64,000 nt of DNA from Phyllobacterium calauticae (GTDB taxonomy: Bacteria; Pseudomonadota; Alphaproteobacteria; Rhizobiales; Rhizobiaceae). The notes below the pieces were generated by a model, which saw nothing but the letters and a program-made list of their open reading frames with translations, was not told the origin of the DNA and ran no database searches. Each line of letters opens with the position of its first letter. Position 1 is the stretch's first letter. The DNA lies in contig NZ_JAGENB010000004.1 in assembly GCF_019991125.1 (NCBI RefSeq), positions 310,001 through 374,000 on the forward strand. The letters run 5' to 3'. A program made the position numbers and the translations under genes. This document shows, one piece after another, positions 26,598 through 35,672 of the stretch.

Positions 26598-27176
26598 TCA
26601 GATCAAATGGCTCAGATCGAGATCGACATGGCTATGGTCGAAATGATCGAGAGTATTTGATATGGACTGAGTCGTCGTTGTGGGATCGGTGTGAACCACT
26701 GCAGCCGAGATATCGCCACCGCGTGCAATATTGCCGTTACCGCCATTACCGCCGACGCCGGCGAGAATAGTGGCATGCTGATCTGCGAAGAATTGGGTAT
26801 TCTGGGTAGCAGTTGTCGCTGCAGAAACTGCTGCTACATCACCACCACTGCCGTTCGTCTCACTCCCGTTGGAGGTGGAAGCGCCGCCAGCGCCGCCAGC
26901 ACCATTGTTGGTGATGGAGGAAAGGGTTCCGTTCTCAGCTTCAGCTGAGCCACCGTGGCCACCAGGCCCCGCACCCCAATCTGCAGTTTGCCAAACATGA
27001 TCACCATTGTGCAAATCCGTATCTGCGCCATACACCGTCTGTGAATTGGCGACATACGCACTGGGATTGTAGTTGATATCTCCGTAGCTGTAGCCGTCGC
27101 CGCCGTTACCGGCATTTGCGTCGCCTGCGTTGGAATGATTGAGTTGGATCGTGTCAGATAATTGTGGAATAGGCAT
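26598..27176 (-). CDS. Glycine/asparagine-rich protein, candidate type I secretion cargo
   Basis: A 192-residue acidic, cysteine-free protein with no N-terminal signal peptide. It is rich in Gly, Asn, Ala, Thr and Ser, with GNGGDGYSYGDINYNPSAYV near the start, GGHGGSAEAENG and GAGGAGGAS in the middle, and QHATILAGVGGNGGNGN near residue 140. The last motif recurs in the larger neighbour as Q(H/G)xxQxAGIGGNGG. There are no GGxGxD RTX repeats. The C-terminus is Asp/His-rich and ends LDLSHLI, a negatively charged residue followed by hydrophobic residues as in many type I secretion signals. ATG with AGGGAG. It sits 97 bases upstream of the ABC exporter. I do not recognise a named family. Confidence 0.75.
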   Translation of the reverse strand: MPIPQLSDTIQLNHSNAGDANAGNGGDGYSYGDINYNPSAYVANSQTVYGADTDLHNGDHVWQTADWGAGPGGHGGSAEAENGTLSSITNNGAGGAGGASTSNGSETNGSGGDVAAVSAATTATQNTQFFADQHATILAGVGGNGGNGNIARGGDISAAVVHTDPTTTTQSISNTLDHFDHSHVDLDLSHLI

Positions 27177-27504
27177 AACTTTACTCCCTTTACATGGTTT
27201 GTCAGTGTTTCTCCCACGCCCTGGTGCCCGGCGATGTCATCGCCAAGCAAGATAATCGCCCTAGAACAGTGCTCGCCATTTACATTGCGGGCTAGCTAGA
27301 TATTCGGAGACGTTCTTTTGGGGAGGGTGCGGCTGCATAAGGGGCCAATCGCCAAAACATCCAACTGGCTATAGCCGCGCGCTGGTGCGCGACCCCTTAA
27401 GGTAATGCCGGCACTTCAGGCATTTCATTGCATTTGAGAGGGAAATGGGTGGAGGTTAGCGTGCGGGGCTGGAGATCCGCAGCCATATCCGGCGGATCAT
27501 GTGC
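27177..27504 (-). other. Intergenic region between the two glycine-rich genes
   Basis: No gene is convincing in these 328 bases. A seven-base inverted repeat, GATCCGC and GCGGATC, lies just after the stop of the larger glycine-rich gene and may be a weak terminator, so the smaller gene and the exporter may have their own promoter here. Confidence 0.35.
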
Positions 27505-28587
27505 TTACACATGAATGAACGAAAGAATGTCGTCTACCAGCGCTGAATGGGCATTCGAGATATCGCCGCCATGCCCGCCGATGCCTGCCATTTGCAACGC
27601 ATGCTGATCGTAAAGGACGTGATCAAGTTGTTGCGCATCGGCCGTGCCGCCCGCAGGTACCGCGATGTTGATCGGATGGAAATATCCTATGTTCACATCC
27701 ACCATACTGCCGTTCGAAAAGCCCGACCCGCCACTTCCCGATGAATGGTTGCCGGTGAAAATCGTATCGGAACTCAGATTGAAACCGCCGCCATTGCCTC
27801 CTATGCCCGCGATCTGAATGGCGCCCTGATCGAAGATTGCGTTGTTGGTCTGATGGGCCTCAGCCGAGCCGCCTGCAGCACCGACCGCAATATTGATCGG
27901 CGAGAAAATGGCTACGTTCAGGTCGACCATGCTACCGATGAAATAGCCGTTGCCACCATGCCCCGCATACAGGTCGCCGCTATAGGTGAGCGCAGATCCG
28001 GACCCACTCGGGGAATCATGGATCGTTGTATTGTGATCACCGCCCGAGCCGCCGATCCCGCCAATCTGGGTGGTACCCTGCAGCATGGCCGAATTGTTCG
28101 ATTGATCGGCAATCGCATGTGAACCCGGCCCTCCTGCTACGGCAACGTTGACCGGCACGAAACTCCCGACATCCGAGCTTACCATTCCGCCGTAGAAAAT
28201 CCCGTTGCCGCCGCTGCCTGCATGATGGAGAGTGTCCCCACCGCCGCCACTGAGCACAGCGTTGCCGCTGCCCCCGTTCCCGCCCATGCCAGCCATTTCG
28301 GTGGAGTGCTGATTCATCAAGGAATTGTTGCCCTGCTGTGCCTCAACCACAGTGTGAGGACCAGCAATTGCGGCATTTGAAGGCGCGAAGATTGCCATGG
28401 GAGTGCTGCTTATGACGCCAATCGCGATGCCATCGCCGCCGCTTCCGGCTGAACTGCTCGGCACAACCTCCAGGGGAAGCCACGTTGGGACGAGCGCCAA
28501 ATGCCCCGACGCAGAACCGGGAATCGCGTTCTGGCTGGTGCTCGTGTTGAGCACCCCTTCCGCTATGGGACGATTATCCGCCATCAT
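27505..28587 (-). CDS. Four-repeat glycine-rich protein, candidate type I secretion cargo
   Basis: A 360-residue cysteine-free protein without signal peptide. From about residue 45 it consists of four tandem units of roughly 75-85 residues, each with the pattern GGxGxxxGxMVxxxxxxFxPxN(I/V)AV, then a Gln/Asn-rich stretch ending near AGIGGNGG. Examples of the third block are FSPINIAVGAAGGSAEAHQ and FDQGAIQIAGIGGNGG; the fourth has FHPINIAVPAGGTADAQQ and YDQHALQMAGIGGHGG. The C-terminus, DDILSFIHV, again has an acidic residue followed by hydrophobic ones. The ATG at 28585-28587 follows GGTGGAG. Composition recalls PE_PGRS-like or silk-like surface proteins, but no homology is claimed. Position suggests export by the adjacent PrtD/PrtE-like pair. 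Confidence 0.75.
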   Translation of the reverse strand: MMADNRPIAEGVLNTSTSQNAIPGSASGHLALVPTWLPLEVVPSSSAGSGGDGIAIGVISSTPMAIFAPSNAAIAGPHTVVEAQQGNNSLMNQHSTEMAGMGGNGGSGNAVLSGGGGDTLHHAGSGGNGIFYGGMVSSDVGSFVPVNVAVAGGPGSHAIADQSNNSAMLQGTTQIGGIGGSGGDHNTTIHDSPSGSGSALTYSGDLYAGHGGNGYFIGSMVDLNVAIFSPINIAVGAAGGSAEAHQTNNAIFDQGAIQIAGIGGNGGGFNLSSDTIFTGNHSSGSGGSGFSNGSMVDVNIGYFHPINIAVPAGGTADAQQLDHVLYDQHALQMAGIGGHGGDISNAHSALVDDILSFIHV

Positions 28588-28871
28588 CGTTACTCCACCC
28601 CAGTTGCGACCACCCGCCTCGCGAAGCTCTGCGGAACGCATGGTTCGACCAACCTCCATTGTGCAGTCAGATGAACAAAAAGAAGAGCCTGTAATTCATC
28701 TACAGCCATCTGGGCGTAGGGATAGCTATTTGGCCGTAGTCTTTTTCGGGCAAAATCACGTTGCATCTGCCTGTGAGAATTGTCCCGACAATCAGGATTT
28801 CGGCGGTTCTTAACGCAAGGGGACAGCCAAGCTGGGGCGTTTCGCTGCACGGCGCTTCGCCAAGCGCATTA

Positions 28872-30191
28872 CTACGATGGGCTTGTAAGCTCCGGTCGCT
28901 CGCGCCTCATTGAGCCATCTACCTTCAAACGCAAAAGCTCGATATAGGCTGCTGCCGTCCAGGAGAAACCCAATCCGCCACAACCTTCACCGGTCAAAGG
29001 GTCGAAATACTCGGCAAAGCCATTTACTTCGATGGCTCTTACCGTGGAAAGACGCAATTTCTCGGCCATTGTATCTTTGCCGTTGCGTTGCAGACCATCA
29101 ATCAGCAGCCAGTTGATGACCGCCCAGACCGGACCGCGCCAATACCGCTTTGCCTCGAAACCGGAATAAGATGGTTGTGTCGATGGGAACAGTACTTTCA
29201 GCCCATCAGACCAAGCGTTCATTTCAGCAATTACTTCTTCCAGCACGGTCTGTTCCAGATCAAGCGCCAGGAGCGGACAGAAACAGGCCTGCGTCGGCGC
29301 TTCAATATCAGTGTCTGAAATCAGGTCACGCGAAACGAAGCGGCGCAGTTCGGGCCGCCATTGCGCCAGCAGCGCCTTGCGGGATCGAGCATTGACTGTC
29401 TCGAGCTCCTCCGCGTCGGCCTCCTGGCCAAATTCGCGGGCGAGTTCGAGCAGCGCTTCGCCGGATGCCAAAAGAATGGCCGTCGTCTGGATTTCTGCGA
29501 CTTTGAAGGGAGCGGCTGCCCATTGCTCCGCGGGATTCCACCCGCACGCGGCGTAGGTATCGACCAGATGAATAAAGCGGCGATAATCCTCGTCATGCGG
29601 CCGCATGGCAGCGTCCACATGGCCGGTATCCTTGCGAATAACTTCGGTTTTCGTCGTTGTGGGAACGCGGGCCAGCGCAATATCCCAGGCTGGCGAATTG
29701 TCGCTGCCACTTTCCCATGGATGCAGCAGCGCGACCAGTCCCGTGCTCTCCGGATCGCGGGCTTCATACCACCAGCGGTGCCAGCGCAACGCCGCATCAT
29801 AGAGGAACCGGCTGCGTTCCCCGGTGCCCGTTCGTCCCTGACGTTTTGCAGCATCATGGACTTTTTTCAGCGCCATTCCGAAGACAGGAGGTTGGGTAAT
29901 ACCTGAAGTGGCAGTGGTGTGGTGTGCGCGCCAGACATTCGGACCCGGAAAATATGTGTCACTTGGCGCGTGGAAAACTATATGCGGGATCATTCCATCG
30001 GCCCATTGGCCCTCGATCAACCGCTCAAGTTCACGATAGGCGCGCGGAACATCATAGGTCGCAAAACCCATTGCGACGAATGCGGAATCCCAGTTCCACT
30101 GGAATGGATAGAGCCGATCGGTCGGCACTGTGTAACCGCCGCGATCATTGGCGGCCAGAATTTGGCGCGCGTCTTCAAGATAATCAGTCAT
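28872..30191 (-). CDS. GH63-like glycoside hydrolase, possibly mannosyl/glucosylglycerate hydrolase
   Basis: A 439-residue (alpha/alpha)6-barrel hydrolase. YPFQWNWDSAFVAMGFATYD near residue 30 and EGQWADGMIPHIVFHAPSDT match the short GH63/MGH1 bacterial enzymes that split mannosylglycerate or glucosylglycerate. Further conserved blocks are WESGSDNSPAWD, AKRYWRGPVWAVINWLLIDG and YFDPLTGEGCGGLGFSWTAA near the end. It lacks a signal peptide, so it works on imported substrate in the cytoplasm. Start at ATG 30189-30191, 22 bases after the ATPase gene. As last gene of a LacI-controlled sugar ABC operon it probably hydrolyses the transported glycoside; trehalase-like or glucosidase roles remain possible. 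Confidence 0.75.
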   Translation of the reverse strand: MTDYLEDARQILAANDRGGYTVPTDRLYPFQWNWDSAFVAMGFATYDVPRAYRELERLIEGQWADGMIPHIVFHAPSDTYFPGPNVWRAHHTTATSGITQPPVFGMALKKVHDAAKRQGRTGTGERSRFLYDAALRWHRWWYEARDPESTGLVALLHPWESGSDNSPAWDIALARVPTTTKTEVIRKDTGHVDAAMRPHDEDYRRFIHLVDTYAACGWNPAEQWAAAPFKVAEIQTTAILLASGEALLELAREFGQEADAEELETVNARSRKALLAQWRPELRRFVSRDLISDTDIEAPTQACFCPLLALDLEQTVLEEVIAEMNAWSDGLKVLFPSTQPSYSGFEAKRYWRGPVWAVINWLLIDGLQRNGKDTMAEKLRLSTVRAIEVNGFAEYFDPLTGEGCGGLGFSWTAAAYIELLRLKVDGSMRRERPELTSPS

Positions 30192-30213
30192 GGCTTCCCG
30201 TTCGAAGGTGGAG

Positions 30214-31272
30214 TTATGCAATGGGGTGATTGAGGGAAAGACCGGTTTCAGGCGAAAGCCATGTCAAACGGTCTGCATCGAGCTTGAGGCCAATCGCGTC
30301 ACCGGCCCTGACCGTTTCGCTCGGCGGCAGGATCACGCGCACGGGCTGTTCCGCGACGGTACCCGTCAAGAGCAGATGCGAGCCCATTGGTTCAGCCACG
30401 CGCACGTCGAGGCGCAAACCTTCAGCAAGCGGAGCGATCGAAACATTTTCGCCGCGAAGACCAAGCACAATGTCGCTGCCCGAATGAGCGGGCACAGCAT
30501 GGCTGGTATTGCCGAGCTTTACAGTGCCATTCGTGACTGGTAGCCGGATAAAATTCATCGGCGGGCTGCCCATGAAACCACCGACGAAGCGGCTCGCCGG
30601 GTGGCTGTAAATATCGACAGGCGCGCCGACCTGCTCGATGCGGCCATTGTACATGACGGCGATACGATCGGAGAGGCCCATGGCCTCGGTCTGGTCGTGG
30701 GTCACATAGATGGTCGTCGTTCCCGACGCCAGCAGAACGGCTTTCAATTCCGTGCGCATTTCAAGGCGAAGCAGAGCATCGAGGTTTGAAAGCGGCTCGT
30801 CCATCAGCAGCACTTTCGGCTCGACTGCCAGCGCGCGGGCAACAGCTACGCGCTGGCGCTGGCCGCCGGAGAGCTTGTTCGGATAGCGATCAAGGTAGGG
30901 TTCGATATGCAGGAGCGCTGCAGCCTTGCCGACCTGTCTTTTCACTCGCTGCCCATCGGCCCTTTGCATACGCAGACCGAAGGCTACATTCTCGAACACT
31001 GTCATGTGGGGGAAGACCGCATAGTTCTGGAAAACCATGGCCAAGCCACGATCCTTCGGTGCCAGCCCGTTGATGGGAGTGCCGCCAATCAAAAGCTTGC
31101 CTGACGTTTCGGTTTCGAGCCCGGCAATGATCCTCAGCAATGTGGTTTTGCCGCAACCCGACGGTCCCAACAGAGAAACAAACTCGCCGTCGCGTATTTC
31201 GAGCGATATTTCCTTCAATGCCTCGAATGTACCAAAGGTCTTTTTAATGCGATCAATGACGATATTGGCCAC
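30214..31272 (-). CDS. Carbohydrate ABC transporter ATPase (MalK/UgpC type)
   Basis: A 352-residue ATPase with Walker A GPSGCGKTTLLRIIAGLE, signature LSGGQRQRVAVARALAV, Walker B VLLMDEPLSNLDALLR and YVTHDQTEAMGLSDR, followed by a C-terminal TOBE/MalK-like regulatory domain (about 240-352). The GTG start at 31270-31272 follows AAGGGAG; an upstream frame would add 36 residues without family resemblance. Fourth gene of the sugar operon, between the second permease and the hydrolase. Confidence 0.92.
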   Translation of the reverse strand: MANIVIDRIKKTFGTFEALKEISLEIRDGEFVSLLGPSGCGKTTLLRIIAGLETETSGKLLIGGTPINGLAPKDRGLAMVFQNYAVFPHMTVFENVAFGLRMQRADGQRVKRQVGKAAALLHIEPYLDRYPNKLSGGQRQRVAVARALAVEPKVLLMDEPLSNLDALLRLEMRTELKAVLLASGTTTIYVTHDQTEAMGLSDRIAVMYNGRIEQVGAPVDIYSHPASRFVGGFMGSPPMNFIRLPVTNGTVKLGNTSHAVPAHSGSDIVLGLRGENVSIAPLAEGLRLDVRVAEPMGSHLLLTGTVAEQPVRVILPPSETVRAGDAIGLKLDADRLTWLSPETGLSLNHPIA

Positions 31273-31285
31273 GATGGTCGCTCCC

Positions 31286-32119
31286 TTATTTGCTGGAAAT
31301 ACCCCATATTGCGAACAGGTAGCGCCGGACCGCGAATATGAAGATGACGGAGGGAAGGATAAGCAGCAGGCCACCGGCAAAGCGGTAGTGCAGCGGGCTT
31401 TCAGCGAGAACAGTCAGAAGATAAGCCGTCAGTGTACGGTGCCGGACTGTCAAAACGGAGGCGGCAAAGACCTCGTTCCAGGAAATGACAAAGGCAAAGA
31501 CCGCCGTTGCGGCAAGTCCCGGCAGTGCCAGCGGTGCAACAATACGGAAAAAGGCCTGGGGACGCGAACAACCGAACACCCATGCAGCCTCTTCGAGTTC
31601 TCGTGGTACACCCATGAAAATGCCCTGCGTGACGAGAGCGGCAAAGGGCAGGGCCAAAACCGTGTGCACCAGCCCGACACCGATGATGGTGTCGTAAAGG
31701 CCGATCCGAATGAAGGACACGGTCAACGGCAGGGCTAGGATGGCGAGTGGAAAAGCCCGGGTCAGAAGCACGAGTAGACGAAAGCTGTCCTTGCCCTTGA
31801 AATTGTAGCGGGCGAGCGCATAACCGGCAGGCGCTCCGATCAGAACGGACAGGACAACGGTGACCGCCGCTGCGCCAAGCGAGTTCATGAAAGCGCCGGC
31901 CACGCCTTCGGTTTTCAAAAAGAGCAGAAACGGCTCGAAAGAAACACCGGCCGGGAAAGCGGTTTTCGGCCATTGATAGACCCCGCCTCGCCCGCCAAAC
32001 GCGCCGAGTGCTACCAGGTAGATCGGGACGAGAACCCAGGCACAAAGCACCGCGATGCCGCTCCAAAGAAGAACAGACCGGGCCGAACCGAAGCTTGACG
32101 GTTGGGAGCTGGTGCTCAT
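31286..32119 (-). CDS. Carbohydrate ABC transporter permease (MalG type)
   Basis: A 277-residue inner-membrane permease with about six hydrophobic segments and the EAA loop (PRELEEAAWVFGCSRPQAFF). It is the second permease; its start overlaps the first permease stop by four bases. It should form a heterodimer with the upstream product and pass a sugar or glycoside from the periplasmic binding protein. Confidence 0.92.
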   Translation of the reverse strand: MSTSSQPSSFGSARSVLLWSGIAVLCAWVLVPIYLVALGAFGGRGGVYQWPKTAFPAGVSFEPFLLFLKTEGVAGAFMNSLGAAAVTVVLSVLIGAPAGYALARYNFKGKDSFRLLVLLTRAFPLAILALPLTVSFIRIGLYDTIIGVGLVHTVLALPFAALVTQGIFMGVPRELEEAAWVFGCSRPQAFFRIVAPLALPGLAATAVFAFVISWNEVFAASVLTVRHRTLTAYLLTVLAESPLHYRFAGGLLLILPSVIFIFAVRRYLFAIWGISSK

Positions 32120-32967
32120 GGCAGGCGCTCCGGATCAACCCTGACGGCTTTGAGATACACAAACGTGGCCGCCAGCGAGATGATCATGATCAGCACCGCA
32201 TAGGCTGCAGCTACGCCATAATTCTGGTTCTGGTTTTGCCAGGTGTAGGCTTCGCCAACAAGCACAGGCATGTTGCTTCCACCCAATGCATAGACCACGG
32301 CGAAAACCTCGAAGGCGAGAACTGTCCTGAGGATCAATGCGGATTGAAGAGCAGGTTTGATCAAGGGCAATGTGATGCGGAAAAACCGCGTCCAGCGGCC
32401 CGCGCCGAAGACTTCCGCCGCTTCGCCAAATTCCTTTGGCACCTGATTGAGACCTGCCACAATGATGACCATGACAATGGCGGTGCCACGCCAGATTTCA
32501 GCGACAGCAATAGCAAAAAACAAGGCTATCGGCGTCTGATAGGACAGCCAGTTGGCCGGCCTCTCCATGAGACCAAGAGTGAACAGCATGCTGTTCAGAT
32601 AGCCACTGTTCTGCAGGATCGACAACCAGACGAGGCCCGCCGCGAGATCGGAAATGCCAAGTGGAATTGTCCATATCCAGAGAATGGTTTCGCGGCCGGC
32701 ACCAACTTTGGCGACCATGGAACCCATTGCCAGGGCAATCATGATCTGGATCGGTACAACCGCAAGTGTCAGCAGGAACGTGTTGCGGATGGCCGAGCGA
32801 AAGTTCAAATCCCCCGCCATGGTTTGCAGATTGGCAAGAGAAGGCATGCCGCCTTCGGAAATCGCGAGCCAGATTGTCTGGACCAACGGCAAAAGAAAGA
32901 GCAGCGCGAGAAAGATCACGCAGGGCGCGATCAGGACATAGGGAATCCAGGACTTGTCGTTCTGCAT
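32116..32967 (-). CDS. Carbohydrate ABC transporter permease (MalF/UgpA type)
   Basis: A 283-residue permease with an N-terminal membrane segment (PYVLIAPCVIFLALLFLLPL) and the EAA loop PKEFGEAAEVFGAGRWTRFF. ATG at 32965-32967 is preceded by GAGAAG; a TTG two codons upstream is an alternative. Follows the binding-protein gene after a 36-base gap and overlaps the second permease by ATGA. Confidence 0.92.
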   Translation of the reverse strand: MQNDKSWIPYVLIAPCVIFLALLFLLPLVQTIWLAISEGGMPSLANLQTMAGDLNFRSAIRNTFLLTLAVVPIQIMIALAMGSMVAKVGAGRETILWIWTIPLGISDLAAGLVWLSILQNSGYLNSMLFTLGLMERPANWLSYQTPIALFFAIAVAEIWRGTAIVMVIIVAGLNQVPKEFGEAAEVFGAGRWTRFFRITLPLIKPALQSALILRTVLAFEVFAVVYALGGSNMPVLVGEAYTWQNQNQNYGVAAAYAVLIMIISLAATFVYLKAVRVDPERLP

Positions 32968-33003
32968 GATCAACTTCTCGGGGAGTGTGCACGTCCAATG
33001 ATA

Positions 33004-34281
33004 TTATTCGACGGGACAGGAACCTTGGCTTGGTGCATCCGGTGCCCAGCAAGGGGCGCCCGTATCACCGATCAGTTTGCTCAGGCTCGCGGCTTGCTGG
33101 CTCAAGACATCGGTTACCGGTTCCCCGCGAATGACGATCCGCTGGAATGCATCCATATAGACTTTGTTGAACTCGCCACCGCGATCCCCAAGACCCACCG
33201 GCAACAGTGAAATGACAGCATCGGGTGCCTGCTGCGTTGCCTGCACGCCGGCGGCCAGCATGGCAATGCCCGGTTCAATATCCGCCGGAAGTTTTGCGTC
33301 GACCGTTGGAAAGAAGCCAACATTCCTTGCCGTGAGAATTTGCGTTTCCGGTTTGACCAAATGTTCGATGACGCCTTTGGCTCCCGTTTCATCAGGTGCC
33401 CCTTGCGGGATTGCCAAGCCAGCCACGACAGGCATGTAGCCGCGCCCCTTCGGGCCAGCCGGAGCAGGGAAGATCACGTACTGGTCCGGCTGTGACGCGA
33501 CGGCTTCTTTCAGCCGGGCGATATGATCCCAGGCAACCCATACTTCATCGGCAAGCAAGGGCTCCTGCATAAAATTGTAGTTGGTGGAATTGGGATTGAC
33601 GACAGCCCAGAGCTTTTTGAAGCTTTCCCATCCCTTGGCCGCATCCGCGGATTTGAATGGGCGAACGACACCGCCCGTAAAGGACGGATAGAAATATCCT
33701 TGGAAATAGCGCGCCATCAGACCTTTGGGTCCAGCGGGAAAGCCGATACGCGGTTGTCCGGTCTCGGTTTGCATCTTCTGACCCCATTCAATGAGCTGAT
33801 CATAGGTCAGTTTGTTGATGTCAGCCCCCGCAGGCAAATACTGGAGTGCCTGTTTGTTGGCCGCCATCACATAGGTGGCCTGCATCCACGGGATATATTG
33901 CTGTTTGTCCTTACCGAGTTTTCCAAGATCAAGAAGTGCCTTTGGCATGCCATTGTCGGCAAGTTGCTTAGCCAGGTCGTCAAGCGGCACAAAGCCGTCC
34001 TTCGATGCAATGGGGGACAACTCGCCATGAAGTGCGCCGACAAGACTGATTGTATGTTTTCCCGCCTGGCGCTCGGCTTCCATGCGCACGGCAAATTGTG
34101 GCGGTTCTTCAACGACATACTCCACGGGGGCGGCCAGACCCTTCAGGATCACATTGCGCACGGCCGTTGCCTCTTCAATGGGACGCAGCTGGGTTGATAG
34201 AAAAACTGTTTCGGCCTTGGCGACGGTAGCAGTCAAAAAGCCAGAGGCCGCGAGCAGCCCGATAAGCAGGGATCGTTTCAT
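33004..34281 (-). CDS. Carbohydrate ABC transporter substrate-binding protein (family 1)
   Basis: A 425-residue periplasmic protein with a signal peptide (SLLIGLLAASGFLTATVAKA) and family 1 extracellular solute-binding features, e.g. the hinge region PWMQATYVMAANKQALQYLP. A strong GGAGGAG precedes the ATG at 34279-34281; the open frame extends further upstream but would read through the ribosome-binding site. It lies 16 bases after the LacI gene, so regulator and transporter form one unit. Confidence 0.92.
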   Translation of the reverse strand: MKRSLLIGLLAASGFLTATVAKAETVFLSTQLRPIEEATAVRNVILKGLAAPVEYVVEEPPQFAVRMEAERQAGKHTISLVGALHGELSPIASKDGFVPLDDLAKQLADNGMPKALLDLGKLGKDKQQYIPWMQATYVMAANKQALQYLPAGADINKLTYDQLIEWGQKMQTETGQPRIGFPAGPKGLMARYFQGYFYPSFTGGVVRPFKSADAAKGWESFKKLWAVVNPNSTNYNFMQEPLLADEVWVAWDHIARLKEAVASQPDQYVIFPAPAGPKGRGYMPVVAGLAIPQGAPDETGAKGVIEHLVKPETQILTARNVGFFPTVDAKLPADIEPGIAMLAAGVQATQQAPDAVISLLPVGLGDRGGEFNKVYMDAFQRIVIRGEPVTDVLSQQAASLSKLIGDTGAPCWAPDAPSQGSCPVE

Positions 34282-34297
34282 TGCTTCTCCTCCATTA

Positions 34298-35332
34298 TTA
34301 TTCGTGAATGCCTGCGTCATTGTCGGCCAGCCGTTGCGACCGGCAATGACTGGCGCGCGGTATGAATTCGATGGGGTGTATTTCCTGGAGGGATTCCGGC
34401 GCCTCGCCATCGATGGCACGCAACAGCAGAGAAGCGATGCGAACGCCAATGTCTTCGCCAGTCACGCGCATGGTCGAAAGTGGCGGATCCGTAAAAGCAC
34501 TCATAGGCAAGTCGTCATGTCCGGTAATACAAACGGTGTTGCCGCCAGCAACTTCACGCAATGCCCGCAATGCGCCGACCGCCATTTCATCGGTTGCGCA
34601 AAGAATGGCTGTGGGTTTGACGGGACCGCTCATCAGCGCCTTTGCAGCGGCATATCCGCCATGCTCAGTGGGTTCGCCTTCAGCCATGAGTTCCGATGCA
34701 AGCCCGGCCCGGCGAAGGGCATCCTCCCACCCCAAGCGCCGGTGATGGGCGAAGGAAAATTCCTGAGGCCCCGCCACATGCCCGATATGTGTATGGCCAT
34801 CGGCAATGAAACGCAGTGTGGCATCCCGAAAGCCGGAGAAGCCGTCACCGTCAAGAAATGCATGCGGTTTCGCCGATTCCGTCCGGCCATGTGTAACAAA
34901 CGGGACGCCCCGTGACTGAAGCAATTCCACGCGCTCATCATGACGCCTTGTACGGACAAGCAGCATGGCATCGACCCGCTGTCCGTCGATGAAGCGCCGA
35001 CACATTTCGAGTTCACTCTGCCCGCGCGGGACAGGTGCAATGACAAGGTTGAGGCCCGAAATGGCCAGATGCTCCGCGCATGCGGAGAGGATATCGAGAA
35101 AATGCGGTGGTCCGATATGACCCGGGGCAGTTGGAAGCGTCACTGCGACAAGTTCAGCGCGTTGCCGCCGCAGACGCCGCGCTGAAGCATTCGGCTGATA
35201 TCCCGTCTTGGCCACAGCTTCGAGCACGCGCGCCTTTGTCTTGGCCGAGACGTCAGAATAACCGTCAAGCGCCCGCGATACCGTGGTGATGGATAGGCCG
35301 AGCGATTGCGCAAGTTGTTTCAGATTGGACAT
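34298..35332 (-). CDS. LacI-family transcriptional regulator
   Basis: A 344-residue regulator with the canonical N-terminal HTH and hinge: LKQLAQSLGLSITTVSRALD, GYSDVSAKTKARVLEAV and YQPNASARRLRRQ, followed by a periplasmic-binding-protein-like effector domain. It is the first gene of the sugar operon, with a perfect LacI-type palindrome about 30-45 bases upstream of its start. Autoregulation together with the transporter and hydrolase is the natural reading; effector probably the imported sugar. Confidence 0.95.
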   Translation of the reverse strand: MSNLKQLAQSLGLSITTVSRALDGYSDVSAKTKARVLEAVAKTGYQPNASARRLRRQRAELVAVTLPTAPGHIGPPHFLDILSACAEHLAISGLNLVIAPVPRGQSELEMCRRFIDGQRVDAMLLVRTRRHDERVELLQSRGVPFVTHGRTESAKPHAFLDGDGFSGFRDATLRFIADGHTHIGHVAGPQEFSFAHHRRLGWEDALRRAGLASELMAEGEPTEHGGYAAAKALMSGPVKPTAILCATDEMAVGALRALREVAGGNTVCITGHDDLPMSAFTDPPLSTMRVTGEDIGVRIASLLLRAIDGEAPESLQEIHPIEFIPRASHCRSQRLADNDAGIHE

Positions 35333-35362
35333 GCCCCCTCCCAGAAGTGTGCGGTATAATTT

Positions 35363-35378
35363 TCCAAAACGTTTTGGA
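35363..35378. promoter_or_regulatory. LacI-type operator
   Basis: TCCAAAACGTTTTGGA is a perfect 16-base palindrome with the central CG typical of LacI/PurR/CcpA-class operators. It lies 30 bases upstream of the LacI gene start, where it could overlap its promoter. The remaining sequence up to the next gene at 35673 shows no gene and presumably carries the promoter of the rightward lipid cluster. Confidence 0.75.
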
Positions 35379-35672
35379 TGTCAATTATCAATACAAAAAT
35401 TGAAGAATGGGCCTGATTTTGGGTCGTAAGGCTGAGAGGAACAATGTGCTGAAACCCTCACTAGCGGCTTCGATGTGCCAAAAAGGAAGTCGGTAACATC
35501 ATCGCGACAGAAAAGGCGCCCGCTCTCGGAGTTAAATCAGCGGCTTTTATGATAGACTCGGAAGTGATTTCATTTCCGAAACAAATATCTCATGCAGGAA
35601 AACCAGTCCGAAGTGGATTTTCTGCTACAAGCTGTTGAGTGGTGAAATTAAGCACAACCATGGGGAGATTTC

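Noticed and set aside
26598..28587. Possible RTX toxin or adhesin genes
   Set aside because: The glycine-rich runs are GGNGG type; no GGxGxDxUx nonapeptide repeats are present.
27505..28587. Repeats as a CRISPR array or DNA satellite
   Set aside because: The repeats are protein-level, about 240 bases long and diverged at DNA level, within a coding frame.
32008..33210. 400-codon rightward frame across the sugar permease genes
   Set aside because: Antisense to two permease genes with EAA loops and ATGA overlap; translation is charged and low in hydrophobic segments.
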